Of a stretch of 64,000 nucleotides of DNA, positions 16,937 to 25,437 are shown one piece after another. Within the stretch, counting starts at the first letter, position 1; each line of letters begins with the position of its first letter. The notes beneath the pieces were generated by a model. The model did no database searches. It saw nothing but the letters and a program-made list of their open reading frames with translations, and was not told where the DNA came from. The stretch comes from SG8-40 sp963792855. GTDB taxonomy: Bacteria > Pseudomonadota > Gammaproteobacteria > Burkholderiales > Eutrophovitaceae. The translations under genes and the position numbers were made by a program. The DNA lies in assembly GCA_963792855.1 (NCBI GenBank), contig CAWBXZ010000005.1, positions 682,001 through 746,000 of the forward strand. Reading direction: 5' to 3'.

Positions 16937-17847
16937 TTGCCGCGGTGATCTTCGCTCGTATCCACGCCAAGCGCGGCCGCCCTTTCCAGCAAGCGTTGCG
17001 CATTGAGATAGATGGGCAGTTCGAGAAGGCGGCCATCGAGCCGCACCTGCTCATTGCCGAGGCCGCGTCTGTTCGTGTCGAATGCGGCGATCACTGCGCG
17101 TGCTTCGCGCACTTCCTCTTGCGACGGTGTCATGGCCTTGTTCACAACGGCCACATGCGACGGATCGTTGATCAGTTTTGCGCGATAGCCGAGCCGACGT
17201 GCGTAACGTGCGTCGGTTTCGCAGCCTTCGACGTCGGCAAAAGTGTAGGGGCAATCAATGGACAATATGCCGGCCGCGACCGTTTCGACGTGAAGCCGTT
17301 GACGCACGTAGGCCAGCTCAACGCCGTCCTTGCCGCGAATCGCGCCGAGATCGGCGGCAGTGTCCTCGGTCGAACCGGCGATACCGGTCACCCGTGCGCT
17401 GGCCTTTGCAATGGCGTAGGTCTGGATGATGCCGCGCGCGCTTTCGATGTTCGGCACCAGTTCGATCTCTCCAACCGGCAGTCCGTGTTCGCGTTCGAGC
17501 CGCTCGACCTCGTCGGCCAGCCTCTGTACTTGCGTTGGCTCGGCGACCTTGGACATCAGCACGATGTCCGGCCGTGCCGGAATCACCGCGGCGAGATCGG
17601 CGAGCCCGTCGGTTTCGAGGGGGTTGATGCGTACCGCACTCAACGCACCCGCTTCGCGCCACCGTTTGTAGGCGTCTGCCGCAAGCGCGCGCGCTGCCGG
17701 CCTGCGTTCCGGTGGCGTGGAGTCTTCCAGTTCCTGGATGACGACGTCCGCTCCGAGTTCACAGGCAGCGCGATGCGCCGCGGCATCGTCGCCGCCCACG
17801 AACAGCCACGAACGGCGCAGGGCAGGGGGCCGGCGCGATGATTTCAT
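16933..17847 (-). CDS. HpcH/HpaI aldolase/citrate lyase family protein (CitE-like CoA-ester lyase)
   Basis: 304 residues from ATG 17847 (MKSSRRPPALRRSWLFVGGD). A GTG eight codons upstream is the alternative start. Family landmarks: LRRSWLFVGG at the N-terminus, VVIQELEDSTPP where CitE has the metal-binding Asp/Glu strand, RINPLETDG, VPNIESARGI with the catalytic-region Glu, GSTEDTAADLG, and RAKLINDPSHV near the C-terminus. Family members cleave or form CoA thioesters such as citryl-, malyl- or citramalyl-CoA. No alpha or gamma citrate lyase subunits are near, so it is a stand-alone lyase. Confidence 0.85.
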   Translation of the reverse strand: MKSSRRPPALRRSWLFVGGDDAAAHRAACELGADVVIQELEDSTPPERRPAARALAADAYKRWREAGALSAVRINPLETDGLADLAAVIPARPDIVLMSKVAEPTQVQRLADEVERLEREHGLPVGEIELVPNIESARGIIQTYAIAKASARVTGIAGSTEDTAADLGAIRGKDGVELAYVRQRLHVETVAAGILSIDCPYTFADVEGCETDARYARRLGYRAKLINDPSHVAVVNKAMTPSQEEVREARAVIAAFDTNRRGLGNEQVRLDGRLLELPIYLNAQRLLERAAALGVDTSEDHRGN

Positions 17848-17904
17848 TTTTCTATCCCGAACTTCACGCACTCTCCCGGTATCCCGCGTTCGTCGAATGC
17901 GGTT

Positions 17905-18486
17905 CTAATGCATGCGATAAACGAGGAGTCCGAGGACGCCGAGCACCACGACAACCCAGCCTATGGTATCGACGTGAGCCCGCAGACGGCGTTCCATGGG
18001 TTCGCCGCCCCACATAATCAAACCAGCGACAAGGAAAAACCGCCCGCCGCGTCCCACGATTGACGCCAGAATGAAAGCAGGCAGGAACATGTGCAGCGCG
18101 CCTGCCGCGATCGTGAAAACCTTATAAGGTATCGGCGAGAAGCCGGCGGCCAGAACCGCCAGAAATCCCCAGGTAACGAACCATTCCGTAGAACGAACGT
18201 AGCTGTCCCAGTAACCGAGCGACATCAGCAGCGGCTTGAGCGCGTCGAGTGCCAGCCAGCCGATCACGTAACCCGCCACGCCGCCGACAACCGAGGCGAT
18301 GGTGGTGACCGTCGCAAAGCGCCACCCCCGCTTTGGCTTCGCAAGCGTCATCGGCGCCAGCATGACGTCAGGCGGAATCGGAAAAAACGATGATTCGGCG
18401 AAACTCAACCCGGCGAGATAACGCTCCGCATGCGGGTGCGCCGCCCATCTCAGGACGCGGTCATACAATGCCGTGAAAATCTTCAA
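17905..18486 (-). CDS. DedA/YqaA-type inner-membrane protein
   Basis: 193 residues from TTG 18486 (LKIFTALYDRVL), chosen because AGGAAGG lies just upstream; the in-frame extension to 18585 has no family similarity. Contains AESSFFPIPPDVMLAPM, the re-entrant motif of this family, a Gly-rich helix (GGVAGYVIGWLALDALKPL), and the second re-entrant motif AAGFSPIPYKVFTIAAG. A terminal helix VVVVLGVLGLLVYRMH ends the protein. The group has been linked to lipid-carrier recycling, membrane homeostasis and envelope stress. The gene lies upstream of the CitE-like gene on the same strand (57 bp). Confidence 0.83.
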   Translation of the reverse strand: MKIFTALYDRVLRWAAHPHAERYLAGLSFAESSFFPIPPDVMLAPMTLAKPKRGWRFATVTTIASVVGGVAGYVIGWLALDALKPLLMSLGYWDSYVRSTEWFVTWGFLAVLAAGFSPIPYKVFTIAAGALHMFLPAFILASIVGRGGRFFLVAGLIMWGGEPMERRLRAHVDTIGWVVVVLGVLGLLVYRMH

Positions 18487-18850
18487 GCTATCAATCCTTC
18501 CTGTGGAGGGGCAGAGCCCTTTACGCGGCGCGTCCCGATGGTTGTACCGGCGGCTACTATAAAGGGCGGAGCGGGCAGGTGCCAAGAAAGCCGGGGCTTT
18601 TTATTGCCGGTATTGCCCGCGACGGTATGCGGTGCGGCCACAGCCGCGAACCGTGCCCGGTGCCGGATGCAGGCCAGGTCCGGAATCGATCACAGGGCGC
18701 ACGGCTGGCCGGACCGCCTTGAGGGCAAGTAAGATGATGGAAAAGCAGGCAGGGAAAGGGCTCCGCCCCCTTGTAGAGACGATGAAAGCGCTTGTTCAAC
18801 CTTCCGCAATCGAGAGCCGCGAACACCGGCTTCGGGGCACTGCGCCGCGA

Positions 18851-19504
18851 ATGATGGTCTGCGCGGCGCGCCTGTTTCCCGTTGCGCTCGTTATCAGCGT
18901 GCTGGCCGTTTCGACGATCGGCCTGGCCGAGGAGACCGGTAGCGCAGGCTTCGAGGGGCGTGTGGTGCTGGAGCCTGTCGGCGGCGACCCGTTTGTGCCT
19001 TCGTACCGATTGGGCGAGCAGTTGGTCTTTCGGCAAGGAAACGGGACGGAGTGGATCAGCCCGGCGGGTGCCATCCTGGACGGGCGGTCCGTGCCATCGC
19101 TTTTCGTCAAGGTCATCGGTCATCCGTTCGAGAGCACATTTCGCAAGAGCGCGGTCACCTATGACTATGCCGTGAAGATCAAGCAGCACTCGTGGGAGAC
19201 GGCACAACGGATGTTCCAAGAAGCGCTGCTGGCCGAAGGTATTTCGGAAAGCGACGCCAAAGTGATGTACCTGCTTCTCAGCGGGTCGGGCACGCGCTGG
19301 GCTTTGCCCGGGCCCAACAGTTGTTTCAGCCGTTGTCACACCGATTCGAAAGAGCTGGAATGGCGCCCGCGGGTCGATGACGAAAAGCTTCTGTCACTGG
19401 TCGCCTGGGTGCAAGCGGACAATCCCGAACTCGATCAGATCGACCAGCGCGCGCGCGCGACCATTCTCGAGCCGGGACCGCATATTTTCGGCGTGATGGA
19501 ATGA
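18851..19504 (+). CDS. secreted protein with atypical CxxxCH haem-like motif
   Basis: The open frame begins at 18632, but the signal sequence (MMVCAARLFPVALVISVLAV, cleaved near GLAEE) suggests ATG 18851, giving 217 residues. The mature protein has a stretch LGEQLVFRQGNGTEWISPAG, a helical middle (QRMFQEALLAEGISESDAKV) and GPNSCFSRCHTDSKEL near residue 160. That is C-x3-C-H instead of the normal C-x2-C-H. The following DDEKLLSLVAWVQ resembles the C-terminal helix of class I cytochromes c. Either a variant cytochrome or a metal protein. No family recognised with confidence. Confidence 0.6.
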   Translation: MMVCAARLFPVALVISVLAVSTIGLAEETGSAGFEGRVVLEPVGGDPFVPSYRLGEQLVFRQGNGTEWISPAGAILDGRSVPSLFVKVIGHPFESTFRKSAVTYDYAVKIKQHSWETAQRMFQEALLAEGISESDAKVMYLLLSGSGTRWALPGPNSCFSRCHTDSKELEWRPRVDDEKLLSLVAWVQADNPELDQIDQRARATILEPGPHIFGVME

Positions 19505-19555
19505 CCCGGACTTCGATGGTGGTCACGCGCGGGTGAGAAAAGGCTTCTGACTTTT

Positions 19556-20824
19556 TTACGCCGTGGCGGGCAGCGTCACCTCGAAGCGCGTTCCGCCCCC
19601 CTCGCGCGGAAGACACTGGACTTGCCCGCCGTGGCGCTGCGCAATTTGTCTGACGAGTGACAACCCAAGCCCGAATCCTTCACCGGTTTCGCGCGCGCCG
19701 GGGCTTCGGTAGAAGGGCTCGAAGATGCGTTCGCGCTCGCTTTCGGCAACCCCCGGCCCGCGATCATCGACCCGCAGCACGATCGTTCCGCCGGCACCGG
19801 TATCAACCGACGCTTCGACCGCAGCCCCGCCCGAATGGCGCCGCGCGTTTTCCAGCAGGTTGCGGATCAGCCGCCGCAGCAGCCGCGAATCGCCGCGAAC
19901 GCTAACCGGCTCTTTGGTTTCCGGTGCCGCGGCAACCGATGCGCCGTAATGACGCGCTTCCTCGGTCAGCAACGCGAGAAGGTCGATTTGTTCGTCGCGT
20001 TCGGGTTTGTCTATCGCCTGCATGCGCGTTGCGAGCAGAATCTCGCCAACCAGATCATCGAGTTCGGAAATGTCTTTCTCCAGTTGCTCGCGCAACTCGG
20101 GACGGTCTTCGCGCTTGAGCAGTTCGAGCGCCATGCGCATGCGCGCAAGCGGCGAGCGCAATTCGTGCGATGCGGTTGCGAGCATCTCGCGTTGCGCGTT
20201 GACGAGTTTCTCGATGCGTTGCGCGGCGCGGTTGAAACTGATTGCCAGATTGGCGACTTCATCCTTGCCTTCGACGCGAACCCGCGCATCGAGCGCGCCG
20301 GCGCCAAGCGCCTCGACGCTGGATTGCAGCGTTTCGAGGCGGCGCGTAATGCGCCGGACCAGCGGATAAGCCCCCGCTGCGATCGTGATTGCGAGCAGGC
20401 CGATTGCAACCAGCCATCCGTATCGTGGCTTGCCACGGTCGTAGGCCGCCATTACCCACCGACCATCGGGCAGCCGCAACAGGGCCATCGGATGCGCCCC
20501 GCGGCGATGGTGAACTCCGCTGCGACGGCGTTCAGGCGGTGGCAGCGGCAGGGCTTTGCCCGCGTGGGCCAGCAGGGCGCCGTCCCCGTCGCGCAACGTG
20601 ACCCGCGCCGAGAACATTGCGGCAAGCTCGTCGACCGCCGCGTCGAGTTCACTCCGGGGGGCGGACTGCGGAGGAATGACTTCGGCGATCAGCAAGGCCA
20701 TGCCGTCGAGCAGAACGCGGTCGTCGCGGTCGCGCAGCAACCACCATGTCGCCGACATCAGCAACAGGAATACGAGCAGGATGGCAACGAAGGCGACATA
20801 AATCTGCAGGTAGAGGCGGCGCAT
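19556..20824 (-). CDS. sensor histidine kinase, CpxA-like
   Basis: 422 residues. TM1 at about 8-30, a short periplasmic domain, TM2 at about 137-155, then HAMP. The H-box is ATASHELRSPLARMRM with His220. The N-box is LLENARRHSG, with G1 DDRGPGV, F-box IFEPFYRS and G2 GFGLGLSLVRQI. Paired with the response regulator gene 2 bp upstream and, further upstream, a Spy/CpxP-like gene preceded by a consensus CpxR box. This supports a CpxA-type envelope-stress sensor. The periplasmic domain is shorter and more basic (ERRRSGVHHRRG) than in enteric CpxA. Confidence 0.85.
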   Translation of the reverse strand: MRRLYLQIYVAFVAILLVFLLLMSATWWLLRDRDDRVLLDGMALLIAEVIPPQSAPRSELDAAVDELAAMFSARVTLRDGDGALLAHAGKALPLPPPERRRSGVHHRRGAHPMALLRLPDGRWVMAAYDRGKPRYGWLVAIGLLAITIAAGAYPLVRRITRRLETLQSSVEALGAGALDARVRVEGKDEVANLAISFNRAAQRIEKLVNAQREMLATASHELRSPLARMRMALELLKREDRPELREQLEKDISELDDLVGEILLATRMQAIDKPERDEQIDLLALLTEEARHYGASVAAAPETKEPVSVRGDSRLLRRLIRNLLENARRHSGGAAVEASVDTGAGGTIVLRVDDRGPGVAESERERIFEPFYRSPGARETGEGFGLGLSLVRQIAQRHGGQVQCLPREGGGTRFEVTLPATA

Positions 20825-20826
20825 GG

Positions 20827-21523
20827 TCAGTCTGCGTTCTGATCGCGGGTGAACATGTAACCGCTGCCGCGTATGGTGATGATTCGGCGCGGGTGCTTCG
20901 GATCATCTTCGATCGCAGCGCGGATGCGTGAAATGTGAACGTCGATACTGCGATCGAAGGCCTCGAGTTCTTCGCCCCGGACCTTGTCCATCAGTGTCTC
21001 GCGTGACATGACGCGCCCGGCGTTTTCGGCCAGCGCCAGCAGCAGGTCGAACTGGTAGCCGGTCAGTGTGCGTTGGTTGCCGTCGATGCGCAGCGTGCGC
21101 GCGCCCCGGTCGATGACGAGTTTGCCGAACCGCAGGAGGCTGGCGTTCGGAGCCGGGCCCGCACGGCGGCGCATGATGGCGCGCAGCCGGGCAATCAGTT
21201 CGCGCGGGTTGAACGGTTTGGGCAGGTAGTCGTCGGCGCCCAGTTCCAGCCCGACGATGCGGTCGGTGTCCTCGCCGCGCGCGGTGAGCATCAAAACGGG
21301 AATGTCCGAATGTGCGCGTACTTCCCGGCATATTTCAAATCCGTCACCGTCGGGCAGCATCACGTCGAGCAACAAGGCATCGAAACTGTCCGCGGCAAGC
21401 TCGCTTGCGCCCTTCGGCGGCTGTCGGTGCAACGACGAGCTGCATCCCGAAACCGGACAGGTAGTCGGTTGTCATCGAAGACAATTGCTCGTCGTCTTCG
21501 ATCATCAGGATGCGGTCAGTCAT
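20827..21523 (-). CDS. OmpR-family response regulator, CpxR-like, broken by a +1 frameshift
   Basis: The true N-terminus MTDRILMIEDDEQLSS starts at ATG 21523 and reads to APTAAEG. The frame then shifts, and ASELAADSFDALLLDVMLPD continues to 20827. The extra base is one G of GGG (plus-strand CCC 21410-21412); 697 nt is 3n+1, giving 231 residues. Receiver: acidic pair at 10-11, phospho-acceptor Asp53 (LLDVMLPDGDG), Lys in PKPF. The winged-helix effector ends in IITIRGSGYMF. Predicted to bind the GTAAA-N5-GTAAA site at 22335-22349. Confidence 0.83.
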
Positions 21524-21605
21524 CGTCGGTGCGGGGCGTGGGTGTTGTCGGGGAATTCTACCGGCTGCGGCGAATGCGGGGTGCGGCGCACGCGTCGTTC
21601 CGCCC

Positions 21606-21625
21606 GCGCGGCCCGAAGGCCGCGC
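21606..21625 (-). terminator. GC-rich hairpin between the Spy-like gene and the cpxR-like gene
   Basis: 8-bp stem gcgcggcc/ggccgcgc, with a TTCG tetraloop when read on the minus strand. No clear T-tract follows, so it may act as an attenuator or mRNA-stability element rather than a full terminator. Confidence 0.4.
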
Positions 21626-21649
21626 AGGAAAAGCTTTAGGCGTCCCGCT

Positions 21650-22228
21650 TCACAGCCTGTGACCATGCCCCGTCCAGCGCTCGGCCATCCGGGCCAGTTG
21701 CGCACGCTGTTCGGGCGTGAGCGCGTCCGCGGCGTCCGCCAGCGCCGTTACGATGCGCCTGGAGCCGCGTTCCATCAGATCCATTTCCGCACCGCGGATA
21801 CGATCCAGTTCGGCACGATCGACACTCGGCTCGATCAATGCGTCGATCATTGCCTTGCGGTTGTTTCGATGCGCTTCGCGCAGCTGCAACAAATCCTCGA
21901 TGGCCGACTGGACAACCGATTTGACCTGGATGCGCTGTTCGTCGGTGGCGTCGATGCGGCTCAGTGTGTATTCCACCATGAAGTCGGCGCGCTCCTTCAT
22001 GACGCCGGGGTCGCGCATCGCATGTTTCTGCGAACATCCGGCTTTCCAGAAGCCGGAATGCGGATGATGCTGGGCAAAGGCGCCAACGCCTCCCGCTACC
22101 AGTGTTCCCATGAGACCGCCCGCCAGCAAGCCCTTGATGAAAGGACGCCGGTTTGTGGCTTTGCCGCGTTCGGGGGTTTCCGGCTTCGATTGATCCATTT
22201 TCGATTGATTCATTTTCGATTGATCCAA
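21650..22228 (-). CDS. Spy/CpxP-like periplasmic protein (LTxxQ family)
   Basis: 192 residues from TTG 22228, with AAGGAG 7 nt upstream. The N-terminus is three tandem 5-residue units (MDQSK-MNQSK-MDQSK), then a Tat-like or hydrophobic segment RRPFIKGLLAGGLMGTLVAG. His-rich AQHHPHSGFWK follows. The helical body contains DATDEQRIQVKSVVQSAIED and ALTPEQRAQLARMAERW, the paired LTxxQ motifs of Spy/CpxP chaperones. It is the expected output and feedback member of the adjacent Cpx-like two-component system. Confidence 0.8.
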   Translation of the reverse strand: MDQSKMNQSKMDQSKPETPERGKATNRRPFIKGLLAGGLMGTLVAGGVGAFAQHHPHSGFWKAGCSQKHAMRDPGVMKERADFMVEYTLSRIDATDEQRIQVKSVVQSAIEDLLQLREAHRNNRKAMIDALIEPSVDRAELDRIRGAEMDLMERGSRRIVTALADAADALTPEQRAQLARMAERWTGHGHRL

Positions 22229-22334
22229 TGTTGTGCTCCTTCGTGACGGTGCATGTTTAAGGATGGTTTCGCCGCCATTGCGTGACGGACGGTGCTATTC
22301 TGGAAACGCTTCGTTGCGCACCTGTTTTGCGCAG

Positions 22335-22349
22335 GTAAAGTTTTGTAAA
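22335..22349 (+). promoter_or_regulatory. CpxR box GTAAA-N5-GTAAA
   Basis: gtaaagttttgtaaa is an exact match to the CpxR consensus with 5-nt spacing. It lies 107 bp upstream of the Spy-like gene (minus strand) and about 87 bp upstream of a possible micro-ORF (plus strand). Confidence 0.72.
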
Positions 22350-22435
22350 GGAGTCGCCGGCGGCGACGTCGGTCGATCGCGTTGACGGAGGTCACCGGCT
22401 CCGGATATACGAACAGGCGATTGAGAGGTCGGCAG

Positions 22436-22606
22436 ATGGCAGACAATTCGAATCACGACTTTCCGGCGGGCCGGCAATGGGAGGCGATTCTCGAGCGGGC
22501 GTGGCGGCCGGCGTGGTCGATTCGAAGCCGCAGGGGTTGCCTCGCGCCGTTCATTGCCTGGTGGCGTGAGCGCCGTTTTGCGCGCGGCCGCATTTCCGGC
22601 ACCTGA
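22436..22606 (+). CDS. possible small protein, 56 aa
   Basis: ATG 22436 has GAGAGG 8 nt upstream. The product is Trp/Arg-rich (AILERAWRPAWSIRSRRG, then AWWRERRFARGR) with no recognised family. It is divergent from the Spy-like gene and shares the CpxR box region, which is the main reason to list it. It could equally be a chance ORF in GC-rich DNA. Confidence 0.35.
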   Translation: MADNSNHDFPAGRQWEAILERAWRPAWSIRSRRGCLAPFIAWWRERRFARGRISGT

Positions 22607-22877
22607 TCCAGGCGCCCGGGCGGCGGCCCGTCAGGCACCGGAATCAGGTGACTGACGTTAACCCTTCTGTTTCCGCGGCTATTTTTCGCAACGGCTGGCC
22701 GGTGAACATGCGCTGAATGTTATGATGTGCGCTCTCGAGAGTGCCGTTCGCCTTTAATCGAAAGTTCTCTCGACGGCACAACTCGCCCGGGCGCGCGCAC
22801 GATGCCGGCGCCAGGTCGCTGCGATCGGCAGCGCAGGAATAACCAACACAAATCTTTATTCAACGAGGCAGGTAACC
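22607..22877. promoter_or_regulatory. sodB upstream region
   Basis: 270 bp without a coding frame I trust. Contains a 10-bp perfect palindrome ctctcgagag at 22732-22741 about 135 bp upstream of sodB. No Fur-type 19-bp inverted repeat was recognised. Confidence 0.35.
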
Positions 22878-23462
22878 ATGGCACAACACGAACTTCCCAA
22901 ACTTCCTTACGCGCAAGACGCGCTTGCGCCGCACATCTCCGCCGAAACGCTGGAGTTCCACTACGGAAAACATCACCAGACGTATGTAACGAATCTCAAC
23001 AAGCTGATTGCCGGGACGGAGTTCGAGTCCGCGTCGCTCGAAGACATCATCAAGAAATCCTCGGGCGGCATCTTCAACAACGCCGCGCAGGTCTGGAACC
23101 ACACCTTTTACTGGAACTGCCTGAGTCCCAAGGGCGGCGGTGATCCGAAAGGTGCGCTGGCCGACGCCATCAACAAGGCATTCGGCAGCGTGGCCGATTT
23201 CAAGGAGAAATTCTCCGCATCGGCGGCCGGAAATTTCGGGTCCGGCTGGACCTGGCTGGTGAAAAATGCCAAAGGCGGAGTCGAAATCGCCAACACCAGT
23301 AACGCAGGCAATCCGATGACCAGTGGCCAGACGCCGCTGATGACTTGCGACGTTTGGGAACATGCCTATTACATTGACTACCGTAACGCCCGGCCGAAGT
23401 ACCTGGAAGCGTTCTGGAAGCTGGTCAACTGGGACTTTGTCGGCAAGAACTTCGGCAAGTAA
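22878..23462 (+). CDS. sodB: superoxide dismutase [Fe]
   Basis: 194 residues, normal SodB length. N-terminal helix ending LEFHYGKHHQTYVTNLNKLI supplies the first His ligands, and NHTFYWNCLSP the second helical ligand. The C-terminal domain contains NFGSGWTWLVKN and the signature DVWEHAYYIDY with the Asp and His metal ligands. GGIFNNAAQVWNH and the lack of a signal peptide fit cytoplasmic FeSOD. It dismutates superoxide to oxygen and peroxide. Confidence 0.95.
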   Translation: MAQHELPKLPYAQDALAPHISAETLEFHYGKHHQTYVTNLNKLIAGTEFESASLEDIIKKSSGGIFNNAAQVWNHTFYWNCLSPKGGGDPKGALADAINKAFGSVADFKEKFSASAAGNFGSGWTWLVKNAKGGVEIANTSNAGNPMTSGQTPLMTCDVWEHAYYIDYRNARPKYLEAFWKLVNWDFVGKNFGK

Positions 23463-23531
23463 CGCCTGACCTTGCTGCCCGTTCAGCGACTCGACGCGCG
23501 GCAGTCCGGCGCCGGGTCAGGGCAACGATCA

Positions 23532-23571
23532 CCGGTTCTGCGATAACGATCATCCGGTCTCGCAGAACCGG
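23532..23571. terminator. 12-bp hairpin between convergent sodB and OYE-type genes
   Basis: Arms ccggttctgcga (23532-23543) and tcgcagaaccgg (23560-23571) pair perfectly around a 16-nt loop. No T-tract on either side, so the role as a bidirectional terminator is inferred from position only. Confidence 0.4.
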
Positions 23572-23610
23572 ATGGTCGATCCGGCAAGCGGCCGGAAAAC
23601 ACGGATTCTT

Positions 23611-23672
23611 CTCCAGTCGCTGTTCTTCCCCAGTCACTATTCTTCCCAGTGACTATTCTTCCCCACTGACTG
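23611..23672. repeat. short tandem repeat across the stop codon of the OYE-type gene
   Basis: Three to four diverged units of 16-17 bp with the core agtcactattcttccc run from the last 12 codons of the gene past its stop. They encode the C-terminal VGKNSHWEE region. Confidence 0.6.
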
Positions 23673-25436
23673 TGGCGACGCCATTCCATAAGCGCTGAAC
23701 AGCGCATCGCGCACTGCCGCGTCGCTCTTTCCCGCGACGCGCGCATCACCGATTACCGTCACCGGCACCTGTTCCGGCAGCCAGCGCGCGATTGCGTGCC
23801 GGGTCGGTTTTCGCGCTTTCTCGTAGAACCATTTGCGCACGCCTGCATGCGCGGCGATGCGTCGGAACACCGGCGCGCGGAACACGCCGGCGGCGAGCAA
23901 ACGGGTGACGAGGAATGTCGTGCCGCCCCGGTAAGTCGCACCGGTGGCGACGACGATGTGATCGAACTCTTTCAGCGCGGCCGCGCCCAGCCGCAGATTC
24001 CAGCCGTACGCGATCTTCACGCCAAGTCCTTCGCATTCCCGGACGAGGGAATCGATGTAACGCAGCAGGCTTTGCCGGCTCGCGTCGACGTTCTGGAACT
24101 TCGGTGCGAACCCCGCCAGGCGCAGCGCGCCGCCCGCGACGCTGTTTTTCTCAAACACCGTTACGGTGTTGTGCCGAGCGACACTGGCTGCAAACGTCAG
24201 GCCCGCGGGGCCGGCGCCGAGCACGGCAATGCGCTGACCCTGAAAACGCGGAGGGCGATCGGCGAAATCGCGCTCGCGCCCGGTGACGGGATTGACGAGG
24301 CAGTGCAGGCGTGTGCCTTCGCGCATGCCGTCAACGCAGGTATTGCAGGCGAGACACAGGCGCACCGGATTGCCGCTCGCGGCCTTGCGCACCCACTCGG
24401 CGTCCGCGAGAAGGGGGCGGCCGAGCGCGATGAAATCGGCGTGTCCTTTTTCGACGGCGTCGATGGCCTGATCGGGCCGCCCCAGGCGCCCGACGGCGAT
24501 CACCGGGACGTCAATGGACTGGCGCACCTTTGCGGCGAAATCGAGGAACGGTGTTTCGGCAGTCGCCATTGGCGGAATCATGATCGCGGCCGAGGGGTGC
24601 GAGCGGTAATGGCCGCCCGACATGTGGATGGCGTGAGCACCCGCCGCTGCGGCCCACACGGCGACTTGCCGGGCTTCTTCAAAAGTCAGCCCGCCTTCGA
24701 AGTAGTCGAAGCCGTTCATGCGAAACGTGACGGCCAGTTGCGGCGCAGCGCGTTTGATCGCCTGCAATATTTCCAGACCGAAGCGCGCCCGGTTTTCGAG
24801 CGACCCGCCGTAAGAATCGGTGCGCCGGTTCTCCAGCGGCGCCAGAAACTGCGAAATGAGATAGCCGTGTGCGGCGTGAATTTCCACAAGGTCGAAACCT
24901 GCCTCCTGTGCGCGCACTGCCGCATCCGCAAAGGCCTTTGTGGTTTGCGCGATGCGCGCAATACTCATCGCTTCGGGAATGACGGTTTCCGTATGGCCTT
25001 CCTGCACGATATGCGGCACGGCCGAAGGCGCGATGGGTGTTTCGCCGCAAACGTCAATGCGGGTGTGTCCGCCGCCATGACCAAGCTGGATGCCGGCTTT
25101 CGAACCGGCGGCGTGAATGGTGTCGACCAGCTTGCGCAGGCCCGGAACAAAGCGATCGTCGCAGATGCCCAGTTCGAAATGACGGTGTTTGCCGGCCGGT
25201 TCGGGCGCGGCCATCTCGACGGTGATCAGGCCGACATCGGCGGCCGCGCGCGCGGCGTAATAGGCAATGCTGTCTTCGGTGACGTATCCGTCCCTGTCGG
25301 CGGTGCGGGTCGTCATCGGCGCCATGATGACGCGATTCTTCAGCGTCAGCGGGCCGATGTTGCCCGGCGTGAACAGCAACGGCCGTTCAACGCAAAGCGC
25401 CCCGGCACTGGCCGGGGCGCCTTGAACTGCGGTCAC
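23637..25436 (-). CDS. NADH:flavin oxidoreductase/2,4-dienoyl-CoA reductase family protein (FMN, 4Fe-4S, FAD)
   Basis: 599 residues from GTG 25436, one base after the stop of the DapA-like gene. The N-terminal OYE-type TIM barrel has PLTLKNRVIMAPMTTR, EIHAAHGYLISQFLAPLENR with the active-site His and Tyr region, and IALGRPLLAD. The cluster motif CLACNTCVDGM with a later HC supplies the 4Fe-4S ligands. The C-terminal FAD/NAD part starts at VLGAGPAGLTFAASV. The final region (after about 540) is shorter and more divergent than in FadH. Related enzymes reduce dienoyl-CoA, trimethylamine or enone substrates; the substrate here is unknown. Confidence 0.85.
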   Translation of the reverse strand: MTAVQGAPASAGALCVERPLLFTPGNIGPLTLKNRVIMAPMTTRTADRDGYVTEDSIAYYAARAAADVGLITVEMAAPEPAGKHRHFELGICDDRFVPGLRKLVDTIHAAGSKAGIQLGHGGGHTRIDVCGETPIAPSAVPHIVQEGHTETVIPEAMSIARIAQTTKAFADAAVRAQEAGFDLVEIHAAHGYLISQFLAPLENRRTDSYGGSLENRARFGLEILQAIKRAAPQLAVTFRMNGFDYFEGGLTFEEARQVAVWAAAAGAHAIHMSGGHYRSHPSAAIMIPPMATAETPFLDFAAKVRQSIDVPVIAVGRLGRPDQAIDAVEKGHADFIALGRPLLADAEWVRKAASGNPVRLCLACNTCVDGMREGTRLHCLVNPVTGRERDFADRPPRFQGQRIAVLGAGPAGLTFAASVARHNTVTVFEKNSVAGGALRLAGFAPKFQNVDASRQSLLRYIDSLVRECEGLGVKIAYGWNLRLGAAALKEFDHIVVATGATYRGGTTFLVTRLLAAGVFRAPVFRRIAAHAGVRKWFYEKARKPTRHAIARWLPEQVPVTVIGDARVAGKSDAAVRDALFSAYGMASPQSVGKNSHWEE

Positions 25437-25437
25437 T

